A stretch of DNA of 64,000 nucleotides from Tubulanus polymorphus (Eukaryota > Nemertea > Palaeonemertea > Tubulaniformes > Tubulanidae): positions 6,879,414 to 6,943,413 of the forward strand of contig NC_134034.1 of NCBI RefSeq assembly GCF_964204645.1, read 5' to 3'. Below are positions 46,395 to 58,173 of this stretch, piece by piece. A model generated the notes under the pieces. The model did not search any database, had not been told where the DNA came from, and saw only the letters and a program-made list of their open reading frames with translations. Numbering within the stretch: the first letter of the stretch is position 1; the number at the start of each line of letters is the position of its first letter. The position numbers were made by a program, and so were the translations under genes.

Positions 46395-47130
46395 GAGATT
46401 TTTTGCCCTAGCTCCTTAACCGTTGGAGATAGAATCGTGGTTGCAGTGAGTGGTCAGTAGCCTCTAACAAGACGCTTTTGTTGATGTACGTTTTAAGTAG
46501 GTAACTCATATGGCTCTCCAGTAGCGCTAAAAAGCGAATTTTCATCTATATCGACTAAGGATATCAATGGATTTCTATAAAGATTAGTACACATGTTCCT
46601 GGTTACTTAATACAACGAACCCTCCCATAATTAGTTCCTATTTTAACCACTAGGGAGCGTAAATTTTGAAAACTTATTTCAGCATCCGTTTTTTACATGT
46701 AAATGCGGTCAGTTAAATCACAAAACTTGGTATAAGTACATAGACATGTGTGTAAAATGCCAACCTGCATGATAAGTTCATACAACTGCCACCAGGGGAC
46801 TGTGAAAACAACAATTTTTGCTCCTAGCTCCTTTACCATTAGCGATAGGATAGTGGTTGGTCACTAGTCATATACGAGACTTGTTGCTGGAAATGAATTT
46901 CCATTGATATCTACTAAGCGGATAGAGGGATTTCATTGAAAACTGTTACACATGTACCTGGATATAAGATACGATGAACCCCTCACGCCATTCATTCCTT
47001 TTCTAACCACCAGGGCGCGTAAGTTGTGAAAACTAATTCTAGCATCCATTTTTACAGGCACGGTATGCTAACCAGCTAAATAAGTTCATACAACTGCCAA
47101 TAGGGAATGGTAAAAACACCGTATCTTTGT
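46395..47130. repeat. Tandem duplication with about 415-bp unit
   Basis: Blocks beginning CCTAGCTCCTT at about 46410 and 46826 are followed in the same order by AT.GTGGTTG, CATCTATATCGACTAAGG-like, ACACATGT.CCTGG and ACCACYAGGG.GCGTAA segments. The second unit ends near 47130. The copies are diverged. Confidence 0.65.
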
Positions 47131-47186
47131 TATTCGCAAAGTTATTTTCCCTAAACTTGGTACATTAGTACTTTGCTTTGCAAAGT

Positions 47187-48502
47187 TATTTGTTATTATT
47201 ATTTTCCACACTTTTTTGTCAAAAGTACATAGGCTTTTTTACATTACCGCTGTTGCCGATACAATCCGTCTGATATCATTCAGCTCACTTCCATCTACAA
47301 AAACTCCATGCGTATTTTGAACAATCAACGTTACAAAAGCACTGTCGGGCCGTAAACATCGAAAATTGAGCCCCATTCAATGAGCCGACATGTTTTTCTT
47401 GTAACGTCGATTATCAATTCAAGCATAAATTAACAAATTTATTACCCAAAGATTGCACATTCAGTCGCGGTTTTTAAAAGCTAATTTTAACAATAGCCCA
47501 TTTTCCTCATCAAATCATATTACCGATACACAGGAAATTTACTACTTAAGATTTTAAAAGCACTGTCGAGCCATAAACATCGACGAATCGACGTGTGTCA
47601 CTACATAGTCGTTCTGGGGATCAGCTGCGAGTTTCTCCTCATCATGAGAATTTATTACTACCAGTGATTTGGCCGCGGGCTTCAATCAGTTAGTTTAAGA
47701 ATACCTATTTTTCTTTACCAAATTAACCGTGTATTTACTAAGATAAATCATTAGTGTACCGGGGCCTAAACTAAACACGCCGAAGAGATGTAGCGGAGAA
47801 AAGCTGTTGTGTCGACAAGGTATCAAAATAAAATATCTCTTCGGCGTGTTTCGTTTAGGCCTACGACTCCCCGGTACACTTATGATTTATCTTAGTAAAT
47901 ACACGGTTAATTTGATAAAGAAAAATAGGTATTTCTAAACTAACTGCATGACGCCCGCAGCCAAATCACTGGTAGTAATAAATTAATTTGTACTCGATTT
48001 GATTCTCATGATGAGGTGAAACTCGCAGCTGATCCCCGGAACGACAATGTAGTGACACACGTTGATTCGTCGATGTTTACAGCTCGACAGTGCTTTTAAA
48101 ATCTAAAGTAGTAAATTTGCTGTATATCGGTAATACGATTTGATGAGGAAAATGGGCTATTGTTAAAATTAGTTATTAAAAACCGCGACAGAATGTGCAA
48201 CCTTTGGGTAATAAATTTGTTAATTTATGCTTGAATTGATAATTGATGTGAAAAGAAACGTGCGGTAGATTTCGGAAAGAGGACTTAGAAAAACATGTCG
48301 GCTCTTTGAATGGGGCTCAATTTTCGATGTTTACGGCCCGACAGTGCTTTTGTAACGATGATTCTTCAAAATACGCACGGGGTATTTGTAGATCGAAGTG
48401 AGCTGAATGATATTAGACGGATTGTATCGACAACAGCCGCAAGGTAACAAAGCCTTTGTTCTTTTAGTAAAAATGGTGTGGAAGAAAATAATAGTAATAA
48501 TA
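47187..48502. repeat. 1.3-kb palindrome (inverted repeat with 45-bp spacer)
   Basis: Left arm about 47187-47789 and right arm about 47835-48502 are long inverted copies. Matching landmarks are ACACGCCGAAGAGAT near the centre, AATACACGGTTAATTT, CACTGTCGRGCC, AACATGTCGGCTC, CAATCCGTCTRATATCATTC and CCACAC with a TTATTATTATT end. The right arm is about 60 bp longer owing to small insertions. There is no coding capacity. Parts resemble 54190-54310. Confidence 0.88.
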
Positions 48503-48554
48503 ATCACGCGGATATCAATAGGGTTTTCTGTGAAATAACAGAAAACCCTAAATA

Positions 48555-49140
48555 TATTGGTTTATTCGGCCACGGGCTTCAACCATTTATCAATACTCTA
48601 TATATCCTACTGTACATACCGATCTTTGTCAAATGCACAAGGTATTTACTAAATACAAGTATATAACACACTTCTATCCGTATGCTGGTCTCACACTTGA
48701 CATTCGGAGTAAGCGTTTGCCGTGGAGGAAAGGAGATCGTTCACTGTGTCGCTTGAAGTGTTTATTGAGGTGTACGCGGGCGTAAGGCCTACCGGTACTG
48801 AGCTTTACTGTCTCAAACAAACACAGTGTAATTGTTGCGTTTATTAACGGACTCATTGGATTGAACTTCAAAAAAAAATTTACGATGTTTAGGAGGGTTG
48901 TAATTCAATAGGCCAATGACCAATCTGTCCGGATGTCAGGCCTACATAGACAATAGCCTCTTCTAGGTTAAAGCTAAGTTCACTGTAAAGGAGGTATCAG
49001 ATTTAATAAAATGCATGTTAATCAGTGATTAACTGGTTCTGACAGTCACAATCATCAATTTTATTTACAAAAATGAAGATTTTTTTTGAAAATTTCGTGT
49101 GAGCAGACAGCTTTATAAGCCAAACTTTTAATTTGAGTTT
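48555..49140. repeat. Dispersed repeat S, copy 1
   Basis: Collinear with about 54320-54860. Shared blocks include CTGTCTCAAACAAACA-like, GGATTGAACTTCAAAA, CGATGTTTAGGRGGGTTG, GTAAAGGAGG and ACTGGTTCTGAC. It follows the palindrome directly. Open frames at 48478-48871 on either strand reflect this repeat. Confidence 0.7.
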
Positions 49141-49164
49141 TTATCTCGGGCAAAGCCCGTGATG

Positions 49165-49465
49165 TTGTAATGGGTCCAAAAATCGAATTTTTGCTAACTA
49201 ATGAGGTTGTAATTTTGACCCAAAGTCATGCAATCTACTATTTCCAAGGAGCATTTTGTTTCATAAAATGTCCAGAAGGCTGTTGTACATTGTTAAATTG
49301 ATGTAAAATAAATGTTTCCTGCAGTTAGCTGATCTCCCGCAGTCAATCAATGTAAGGCCATATTCGATAATACGATGCAGACAAACCGGTCTATTAATCT
49401 GCTCGAACATTGGTGTGCCATTTCTTAGGATTGACTTTCTCATTTCCCAGTCATTGGACAGTTTT
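49165..49465. repeat. Dispersed repeat, copy 2 of the 16470 family
   Basis: Same order of blocks as at 16470-16880, with about 100 bp missing after GCAATCTACTAT. Confidence 0.65.
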
Positions 49466-50425
49466 ATTGTCCCCCGCGTAGGCCGCGAGCCGGGGACTTG
49501 GTATCCGCCTCCGTCCGTCCGTCCGTCCGTCCGTCATAGCATCCGTCCGTCCGCATGAGCTTGTGAACGTGATTCAAGAAGAACCATTGATCGCAGAACT
49601 ATGATATTACACAGTATGATTACCCCTAGGGAGAGGATGTGCCCTATTGATTTTGGGTTCTAAGGACCGACGGTCAAGGTCACTACAGGTCATTCATGTA
49701 AAACCTTGTGAACATGATTCAAGAAGAACCGTTGATAGCAGGACCATGATGTGACGTAGTATGATTACCCATAGGGAGAGGATGTGCCCTATTGATTTTT
49801 GGGTCCAAGTACCAAAGGTCAAGGTCACTACAGGTCATTCATGTGAAAGCTTGTGAACGTCATTCAAGACGTACCGTTGATAGCAGGACCATGATATTAC
49901 GTAATATGATTGCTCCTAGGGAGAGGATGTGCCCTATTGATTCTGGGATCAAAGGTCAAGGTCACTTCAGGTCATTCATGTGAAACCTTGTGTCGTAAAT
50001 GTGATTCAGAAAGAACTGTTGATAGCAATACAATGATATTACATCGCATGATTACCCCTAGGGTGAGGATGTGCCCTAGTGATTTTGGGGGAAAAGGTCA
50101 AGGTCACTAGATATCATTCATATAAAACCTTGTAAACACGATCCAAGAAGAACCATTGATAACAGAACAATGCTATTTCATAGTATGATTACCCCTGGGG
50201 AGAGGATGTGCATTAGTGATTTTGGAGTTCTAGGGTCAAAGGTCAAGGTTGGTAGATGTCTTTTGCCTAAAACCCTATAAACTCAATTCTTAAATAACCA
50301 TTCATAGCAGGAAAATGATATTTCATAGTATGGTTATCCCTGGATACACTCATCATTTTTCTATACCAAAGATTAGTGTCTTCGGGGGTACATTCATTCC
50401 CTACTGGCTATCGCGGGGGACAATC
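49466..50425. mobile_element. Element with GTCCCCCGCG ends carrying a minisatellite
   Basis: The left end TTGTCCCCCGCG and the right end CGCGGGGGACAA are inverted repeats. A GTCC microsatellite lies at 49505-49540 and then about 5.5 units of a 138-147-bp minisatellite from 49562 (each with GTGATTCAAGAAGAACC-like, TGATTACCCCTAGGG, AGGATGTGCCCTA and GGTCAAGGTCACTA). This structure is common in marine invertebrates. No protein is encoded; open frames at 49792-50110 are repeat artefacts. Confidence 0.78.
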
Positions 50426-51629
50426 GAATTGGCCCAGACCCGGTGCCGCGCTGAATGACATTAGACTGTTAGATTTTCTTTCGATTTAGCATTTTACGCA
50501 GTAAGTAATTATTTATATCGTAGAGTGCTGATGATATAGTTTACTGGATGAAGAAGTAAAGGTACACTGACATAGACCGTAAAACTATCATAAATTGTGC
50601 GTTTAATTTACAGGGCTTTCAAAATACTCGTTCAAAATAAGCAGTCGGCCATCACATCCGACTGTGAGTAAGAATCCTGCGACGGCTATGAAATATCTCG
50701 TCTCATATAATGATAATATGAAAGCTGTGATCAGTGGCTATATTTAAATGTAGGCCTACTGCAGTCAGTGTGCATCGTGTGAAAATTTGCCTCAGACGTG
50801 TGGCCTAGTTTAAGTCTCCAGGAAATTGGCTCCCTTCAAAACAACTGCCAATTATACTTGCGACTGCCTGTGTTTAAGGAGTAGTGTCTATTCAATGAAT
50901 TGTCTCATTTTGAGCACAGATGCGCAAGGTGAAAACTTTGTTCGGTGAACTCACAGAGACAATTAGTTCGGGTAGCCTAATAGCATCAATGTGCTCTTAA
51001 GCTGGCTGCTTAACCAATCAACAGTTACTGATTGCCATCACTGCAGTCAATTACACTTGCAAATCAATTAATTTGATATTTTCAAAAATCAAAATATGCA
51101 ATTTCATGTATACACTATTCCTAATTCCTGGCTATTATCACTATTATGGTGCTTTTTTTAGATAGAGAATCTGATTTAAGCATGTCCATGAAATTTCAAT
51201 AAATAAGTTTCCGTAACCTAAAGATAACTAATTATGAGATAGCTAAGTATTGCTGTGAAAAAAGCACTGTGTCATTGGTGGGGGAAAATTTTGCAACTGC
51301 TATTTCTTTGTCTGCAACTGGTATCTTTAAATCAAACTGGTGTGGTGGGTTTATAAAAAAATCAAACAAAATTTACCAACCGAATAAATAATGGCCAATC
51401 CCTATTCTAATATCAAAAGAATGGAAAACAGTGATAGGGTTTGGGGTTGACAATCGTTTTGTTATCCGATTTGTACCAGTGCACAATAAAATCTTTTATA
51501 GGCTGCGTAATCGGCATTCACTATAGGATTCACTTGTTTGTATTTTTACAATTGTGACCAGGTTAAGCGTCCCTTGCCTGTTTTATGCGTCAACGATAAT
51601 GCTTTCCATTTCCAATTTACTGTGGACCT
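50426..51629. other. Intron 5 sequence, nothing recognised
   Basis: AT-rich; about 50765-50830 (GTGTGAAAATTTGCCTCAGA and AGGAAATTGGC) resembles 27035-27100 inside the TTA-target MITE. No gene. Confidence 0.4.
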
Positions 51630-52100
51630 CTTTCCACATGGCCGACTTATTACTTACTTTTGACACAGGAACTCTCCGTGTACACGAAAAATCAAAAACC
51701 GCTTGCCATGATTTCATTTAATTGTTATGGTATGTGCATGTATGGTGGTATCGTGGGGAACTCTTTTGGGGAATCTATGATTCAAGATGGCCGAATTATG
51801 ACCTATTTTTGACACGTGTACGTGATAACTAAAAAATCGTTTGAGAAAATTTCATGAAATTTATATTAGATGTGTTTGATAGTATGATGTAAACCTTATT
51901 GTTTTGGGGACTTCTCCGATTCAAGATGGCCGACACCATCTACTTTTGAAAGGAACTTTCCGTATACACGATAACTCGAAACCGTTTGGGATAAATTAAT
52001 GACATTTTTATGGTATGTGTATGATAATATTAAAAGGAACTGTTTTGTTCGCGGAACTTCTCCAATTCAAGATGGCTGACTTATGACCTACTTTCTGTTC
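51630..52100. repeat. Minisatellite, about 139-147-bp unit, 3.3 copies
   Basis: Units are marked by TTCAAGATGGCCGA at 51781, 51920 and 52066, with a first degenerate one near 51635. Each continues with a GACCTACTTTTGACA-like and then a TACACGATAACT-like segment. Confidence 0.65.
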
Positions 52101-52568
52101 AAAATGGCATGTTTTGAACTTATTATTGTTACGCTGTCTTCTGTACTTCTTGTAGATGCTTCATCTGTTTCTACACTGCCCTGGGATTTTGTGATTAAAG
52201 CTGCGTGTATGAGCGTGCATTTTGACACAACTATGTTTATTTTCTACTTGGGTCAATAGCACGGAAATCAGGAAGTTGTGTGCGTGAACCGAAAACCGAG
52301 CATAGCAAACTCTGGTGCATTTGGCGAGTAACTTTACTGCCATATTGCCAACAGTGATGTGTACACAACTACTTATTTACACTGTTCCTATATCATCTGT
52401 TCATTAGCCCCACAATTCATTCCACATCCCAATGGTCCCACATCCGATTAGTTCAACGTCTAAATGGTCCCTCAATTTTTTTATTTGGCTTATTGCGCCC
52501 GAGATATAAAGATCCGTGGATCTCTTGCTTCATCATAAATGAAACTGGTATTTTATTAATTCCTAATG

Positions 52569-52872
52569 GCTTCAGCCGGGCGTAGGTAGGCCTTGCAACG
52601 GCATGCGACTCAATGCAACGTCATTCACTGTGACCGCCAGCAACAATTGTGTCGCAACGACTTATCGATCTACGCTCCCTTGCGACGGAGCAAGGAGTCG
52701 CACGTGTCCTACTTTCTGCGACGCGACACGACCGTCACAACCGACCTACGCGCTCTTGCGACTGGCAGAAACTAGTTACACACAGTCGCTGACGATTGTA
52801 TCGCAACCGACTTGCACCGAAACTTGCGATGCAAAGCGAGCATCGCAAAGCCGACCTACGTCCGGCTTTAAG
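52569..52872. mobile_element. GC-rich MITE in a dispersed repeat
   Basis: About 305 bp bounded by AGCCGGGCGTAGGTAGGC and its inverse with a few mismatches. Its interior is rich in GCGAC. The flanks AATTCCTAATGGCTT and AAGTTACTGCGGAGCCCC are contiguous at about 54870-54903 as CCTGATGACTTAGTTACTAC, an empty site. Open frames on it are due to its GC content. Confidence 0.65.
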
Positions 52873-52894
52873 TTACTGCGGAGCCCCAGAAAAA

Positions 52895-53455
52895 TCTTTA
52901 TTTTCGTTCAAAAGACCTTGCGCTCGAAAATTCTTTCGTCGGAACATAATTCTTTTCGTTCGAACCAATAATATTCCATTCGATTGAACCAATTTGAAAA
53001 AATCGTTAGAACAAAGTTGAACAAACTTTTTTTTGCCCAAATGAAAGGTTTTTCATTCGAACAATCGTTCGATCGAACAGAATCGTTTTAATTTGAACAG
53101 AATTTTCTTGTCCGAACATTAAGTTTTTCGTTCGAACAAGTATATTGTAAAAAGTTTTTTCTCCGAACCAAAAGTATGAAGTTTTTCGTTCAATCGAACA
53201 GAATGGTTTTCATTCAAACATCCGTTAGAAAAAAATTATTTTCGCTCAACCAAATCTTTTTGCCGGGATAAAAAGTTTTTTCATTTCAACAATAACATAG
53301 CTTTTTATTCGAACACATTTTTTTGTCAGAATGAAGAAAAGTTTTCGTTCAAACAAAAAGCGTATTGTTCGATCAAACAGAATTGTTTTCATTCGAAAAC
53401 AAGATTTACTTGTCGAACATTAAGTTTTTTCGTCGAACAGCGTGTTAAGGTCGTT
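52895..53455. repeat. Cryptic TTCGAAC array, block 1
   Basis: Irregular repeats of GTTTTTCGTTCGAACA, TTCGATCGAACAGAA and GAATCGTTTTCATTCGAACA, without a fixed period. The unit is partly self-complementary (TTCGAA). Blocks 2 and 3 are at 54900-55250 and 60500-60935. Confidence 0.65.
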
Positions 53456-54189
53456 TCGGAAATTTACTCGGTCCGGTACATTTTAGATTACTGTGTATGT
53501 CATTTATCAGTACATTAAAAGAGACGACGACTTAGGATACTACCTTGCGTGCCTCCACTAGTTAGACCGACTTATTCCAAGGTGACGCGTTCCGTTGATT
53601 TCGGCTACTTGTTTTCGTTCAGACATAACTGCTGAGCCATTTGAGCGAACTATCATTGATACTGTTTCCTAATAGCCTATTTAGTAATGGCTGATTATTC
53701 ACATTTTCACACTGTATCTTACTGAAAATCTATAAACTACTGTAACTTACTCCCATTCTTGGTGAAACCATATTTTATCACAAGTACTTCGTTGCATTGA
53801 CAAATACTGCACGGGTTTTCATCTGATCCTCACAGTTTAATCACTCCAACCCTCTAAACAACACAAATTATCGCCGTATTGAATAGTTCGCCATTTTAGT
53901 GGAGCGTCATGTTATTCTTGAAAGTCGAGTAAAAAATGAGTGTTGCCTATACTGTTAAAATGCCGAACAATCAAATTCAAATCGCGTACTTTATTGTTTC
54001 TTTTTCCCAATATCGTATGAGTAATATATCGAAGTGACGATGATATAATGATACGTTTTAACATAAAATAATTTATATGCTATAGTCAGTTTGGGGGTGT
54101 CATGCGGAACGATTAGTTGTCATTGGAGTCGCGTGGAGTTAGACTGGTTACCAGTATCTACCTTCAGTTACGGGAATCGGACACCACTA
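53456..54189. other. Intron 5 sequence, nothing recognised
   Basis: AT-rich sequence with no supported gene or repeat. Confidence 0.35.
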
Positions 54190-54899
54190 CTCGGCAGGCT
54201 GCTCGTCACTTCGATTATCAATTCAAGTTTAAATGAGCAAATTTATTACCGCAAGACTTCACATTCAGCCACGGTCTTCAAACAGTAATTTAAACAATTA
54301 CCCATTACCCCGGGGGTTAGGAGATTGTTTTTAGGTAGCTTGAAGTATTCATTGAGTTGTACACAACCTTTAGGCCTACTGAGCTTAACTATCTCAAACA
54401 AACAAATCATAATTGTTGTAATTATTTACGGATGGATTGAACTTCAAAACAAAATGAAAAATCCGGCAACATTGATGCGATGTAGAAAAGATGTCTGTCT
54501 TCATAATCCGAAAATGAAGTTGATTTCACGAAGTGAATACCCCAGAGACCTATCCCTGTCGAATGAGGTGTAGGAATACGATGTTTAGGGGGGTTGAAAT
54601 TCAATAGGCCTAGGCCCATTCTGTCTGGATGCTAGGCCTACGCATATACATAGGCCTACTAAGTTAAGCTAAGTTTCCTGTAAAGGAGGAATCGGATGTA
54701 TTAGAATGGTATTAGTGATTCACTGGTTCTGACTTGCAATGATCAATCACAATAATCAAAGATATTTTATTGGCAAAAATGAAGATTTTTTTCTAATTTC
54801 ATCTGATCAGACGGCTTTATAAACCAAACTTATCATTTGAGTTTTTCATCATTAATGAAACCGGTATCTTATTAATTCCTGATGACTTAGTTACTACGG
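54190..54899. repeat. Dispersed repeat S, copy 2, with palindrome-arm-like start
   Basis: 54190-54310 resembles the left palindrome arm (GATTATCAATTCAAGYWTAAAT, cited in part as ATTATCAATTCAAG, then CAAATTTATTACC and CACATTCAGYC). 54320-54860 is collinear with 48755-49140. This copy joins arm-like and S parts in one unit and may show the original order. The S body is followed by a TTCGAAC block. Confidence 0.6.
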
Positions 54900-55250
54900 A
54901 GCCCCGAATGAAAGGATCTTTTGTGTTCGTTTAAACACCTTCGCCAAAAATACTTTGTTTGATCGAACCAATTTGAAAAAATCTTTCGAACACAATTGTT
55001 TTTGTTTGAAATCATTTTTTTTGGTCCGAACGTATATTGTTTGATCGAACAGAATCGTTTTCATTCGAACAATTGTATTGATGAATGGTTTCAGTAGGTA
55101 ACACACATGGTTCTCCAGTAGCCGTTTTCTTTCGAACAAAATTTTCTCGTCGCAACATAAAGTTTTTCGTTCAAACAAGTATATTGTAAAAAGTTTTTAG
55201 TTTCAACAAAAGTTATATTGTTCGATCGAACAGAATTATTTTCTTTTTAG
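54900..55250. repeat. Cryptic TTCGAAC array, block 2
   Basis: Same irregular motif as block 1. A short foreign piece at 55083-55128 (GTAGGTAACACACATGG, TCTCCAGTAG) matches the 46500 repeat. Confidence 0.6.
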
Positions 55251-57178
55251 CCCGCTTGGGACCTAAGTCCCAGCAGGCTATTGCGTTCACTTTTCGTCCG
55301 TTCGTCTGTCCATTCGTAGATGGAATTCAGTTATTTTGGGAAGTTTTGAAGACACTTCAATGTAATGTTTTGATATTTCGGTTACACGTGTATCTACACT
55401 AGACACATCTTCAGCCCAAAAACTGGCCCTGTCCGAATCAAGATGGCCGACTGGCAGCCATTATTGTTCGCCAAAATCAACACTTACATATTTTTGAACT
55501 TTTTGAGGGAAATTTTGAAGGCGCTTTGATCGATTACCTTGTTCTTTCGGATGTATGTGAATCCCCCCAGGGCCCATCAGCATAACAAAAATAGGGTCGA
55601 TCGGACTTAAGATGATCGTCCTATGACCTTTTTAGTGCCCAAAAATGTCAATTTTGGCCCGAATTCTGAGTCCTGTAGCTCCCTACTGGTTTGCTATTTC
55701 TCATTGCAATTTGTGATGGGTATTCTTTGAAAAGGGATGTTTTATACCTGAGGCAGGTATTTTTGATCAACCAATTATGACGCAATTGGCGGCCATCTTG
55801 GTGTCATCAGTACTTATTCGTAGGTGGGAAAAAGTTTTTCCACATTATATTGATACCTAAGCGTATTTTGTTACAATATATACAATATCTTAGTATTTCT
55901 ATATTATATTCGTATCAATGCATATTTTGTAACCACAATCAATTGCAAAGTTGTAGCTCACGACATCATCTATAATTGTGGCAAGTTTTAAGATCATAAG
56001 TTATTCTATATGGTCACCAGAGATGAATAGTAGAATTACTTAGTATTTCCTTATTATATTGGTACCTAGGCATATTTTGTTTCCATGATCAATTACAAAG
56101 TTATAGTTCGTGACATGTTCTATGATTGTGGTGAGTTTCAAGGTCATTGGGTTTTGAATATGGTCACCAGGGGACGTTGAATATTGAAATTGTTAGATTG
56201 TTGAGCATTTGGAACCACTTCCCAAGTGGGCATGGTGTCCCTGGACCCCTAGTTTACAGATGACATATCAGCGTACGTACAACAAATAATTTGACTCTTC
56301 TCACCTGTACAGTTTTGTACGCATCAGACATAAAGAAATCAGAAGTTTTTCCACATTATGTACGTTGATACCTAAGCATATTTTTTACCACAATCACTTG
56401 AACAGTTGCACCTCATAACATGTTCCATGATTGTGGTGAGTTTCAATGTCATTGGTTTTGGTATGTGGCCATCAGGGATGTTGAATAGTACAGTAACTTA
56501 GTATTTCTATATTATATTTGTACCTATGCATATTTTGTTACCACAATCAATTGGATAGTTGTTGCTCATGACGTGGTCTATAATTGTGGTGAGTTCAAGG
56601 TAATTGCTATTTGTATATGGCCACCAGGGTGTATTGAATGATACAATTACTTAGTATTTGTATCTATGCATATTCTGTTACCACAATCATTTGGAAAGTT
56701 GTAGCTCATGACATGTTCTATGATTAAGGTGAGTTTCAAGGTCATTGGTTTTGTATATGGCCACCAGGAGGCATTGAACAATACAATAACATAGTATGCC
56801 CTTATTCTATTGGTGCCTTGGTTTATTTTGTTACCATGACCCAATTGAATGACCCAATTGAAAAGTTGAAGCTCATGACACGTTCTATGATTATGGTTAG
56901 TTTCAAAGTCATTGGCTTTGCATATGGTCACCAGGGGGGCGCTGTATAGTAGAATAACTTAGTATTTCCCTATCATAGTGGTAACTTGGCATATTTTGTT
57001 ACCACAATCAATTCCAAAATCGTAGCTGCTGACATGTTCTATGATTTTGGTGAATTTCAAGGTCATTTTTTTTTTCAAGGTCATTGGATAGGGGCATTGA
57101 ATATTGAAATTGTTAGATTTGTTGAACATTTGAAGCCACTTCCAAGTGGGCATGGTGTCCCTGGACACCCTTAATTAT
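55242..57178. repeat. Element with AGCCCGCTTGGGA end and 150-165-bp minisatellite
   Basis: The left end reads TTTTTAGCCCGCTTGGGAC and the right part ends CCAAGTGGGCATGGTGTCCC, giving short inverted ends. Between 55840 and 57160 there are at least six units with CTTAGTATTTC, GCATATTTTGTTACCACAAT, ATGACATGTTCTATGATTG, TTTCAAGGTCATTGG and ATGGYCACCAGGG. One end module also occurs internally near 56160-56260. Fragments occur at 5721, 18215 and 41838. Confidence 0.72.
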
Positions 57179-57902
57179 CAATCCAAAAAGGAAAGTGCAT
57201 ATTTTTACAAGACGAGGCATACATTTTTCAACAAAAGGTTTACCACCTTTGAGCAACCGGAGGTCTTTATGTATAAACTTTAGTTACTTCTGGTTAAAAG
57301 GTCGCATATAGTACAATTTTGATTGTATTTTGCCTGTTCAATGCCTTCAATACCTTTCTAGGCCAGGATTTATTTTTATCGTCAGTTGCGACATTTTTTT
57401 TAGAAAAAATAAAAGATCTTGAAAAATATGATTAGTCTATTATCTACAGTCAGATGCAGGGCTGATTTTTTCCAGGGGGTTCTACTTGCGGAAAAAAGGT
57501 GAATGTCACCCATAAAGACACCTAAGATGGTGATGGTGGTGGTGGTGGGCCGGACTGTGCGACCGCCTCGGGGTGAGAAATTTTGATAATTTACCTGTTT
57601 TTAGGTCAAAATATGAAACATAAACATAGACAGATCACGGGAAAACTTGTAAAAAAGAGTATTATCCACGAAAAACAAGGGGGTTCTGGGGGTCCTCCCC
57701 TAGAGATTTTGTGAAAATATAATGTTTTTTATGCCAATGAAGTCCTGATACAAATTGTGCTTTTTAGGAAATTCACTGCATAAGTTCTAGTTTCAAGAAA
57801 AAAAGATGAAATCATGAAGAATGGTGAACCTTTTTGTTGAAAAAACCATAACCTTTCCAGCTATATTAAGCTAACCCTCTTAATTGTTATGTACCATTGT
57901 AG
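57179..57902. other. Intron 5 end, nothing recognised
   Basis: AT-rich with a short GGT/GAT-rich tract near 57525-57550. It leads into the acceptor of exon F. Confidence 0.35.
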
Positions 57903-58109
57903 ATAGAGCATGATAAGTGGAGTACGCTGAATAATTACTACAAAGATCGGCGAAAAGCAATAATTAATGATTGGCATCGTGATCGTGCAGAGTTACTGAA
58001 CAAAATTAAGAATACTTTTGCTGACTTACGTCTTATTTATGATAGAGCTCATGCCTTGGAATGTGACAGACAAAAGCAAACAGAAATATGCAGATCACTT
58101 AGAGAAAAG
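57903..58109 (+). CDS. CCDC148: CCDC148-like exon F (coiled coil)
   Basis: The acceptor is CCATTGTAG and the donor is AAG before GTAAAA. The exon has exactly 69 codons in phase 0. The peptide begins IEHDKWSTLNNYYKDRRKA and continues with INDWHRDRAELLNKI and ALECDRQKQTE, aligning with the VEHEKYC...ISNWNKNKKDF block of CCDC148 at the start of its long C-terminal coiled coil. A foldback element begins only about 64 bp after the donor. Later exons are not in the window. Confidence 0.82.
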
Positions 58110-58173
58110 GTAAAAACTTTTGCAAAGTTTGAGAGTTGCATCGACTTTTTCGTCATCTTTTTGGAAATATTAA

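Larger units (their letters stand above)
4769..58109 (+). other. CCDC148: CCDC148-like gene, partial (six internal exons)
   Basis: Six exons on the + strand join into one open frame. Exon lengths are 211, 162, 155, 187, 148 and 207 bp, and the intron phases 2, 2, 1, 2, 0 match at every junction. The joined protein resembles vertebrate CCDC148, a coiled-coil protein found in animals with motile cilia. Landmarks in order are a KYKPVDYEKL segment, LRNLRDRYQ, QSLREYLQD, IPLEAFDIDCPDC, IRDQYPRDMPNREQLY and IEHDKW. The 5' exons with the start codon lie before 4769, perhaps outside the window, and the 3' exons lie beyond 58109. All recognisable mobile elements lie in introns or upstream. The family assignment is from memory of the protein; exact function is not established. 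Confidence 0.8.

Noticed and set aside
49562-50290. CRISPR-like spaced repeats
   Set aside because: Units are about 140 bp, diverged along their whole length, and lie in a eukaryotic intron; this is a minisatellite.
52593-52987. Overlapping open frames of 60-122 codons
   Set aside because: They result from the GC-rich body of a MITE and run into the TTCGAAC array.
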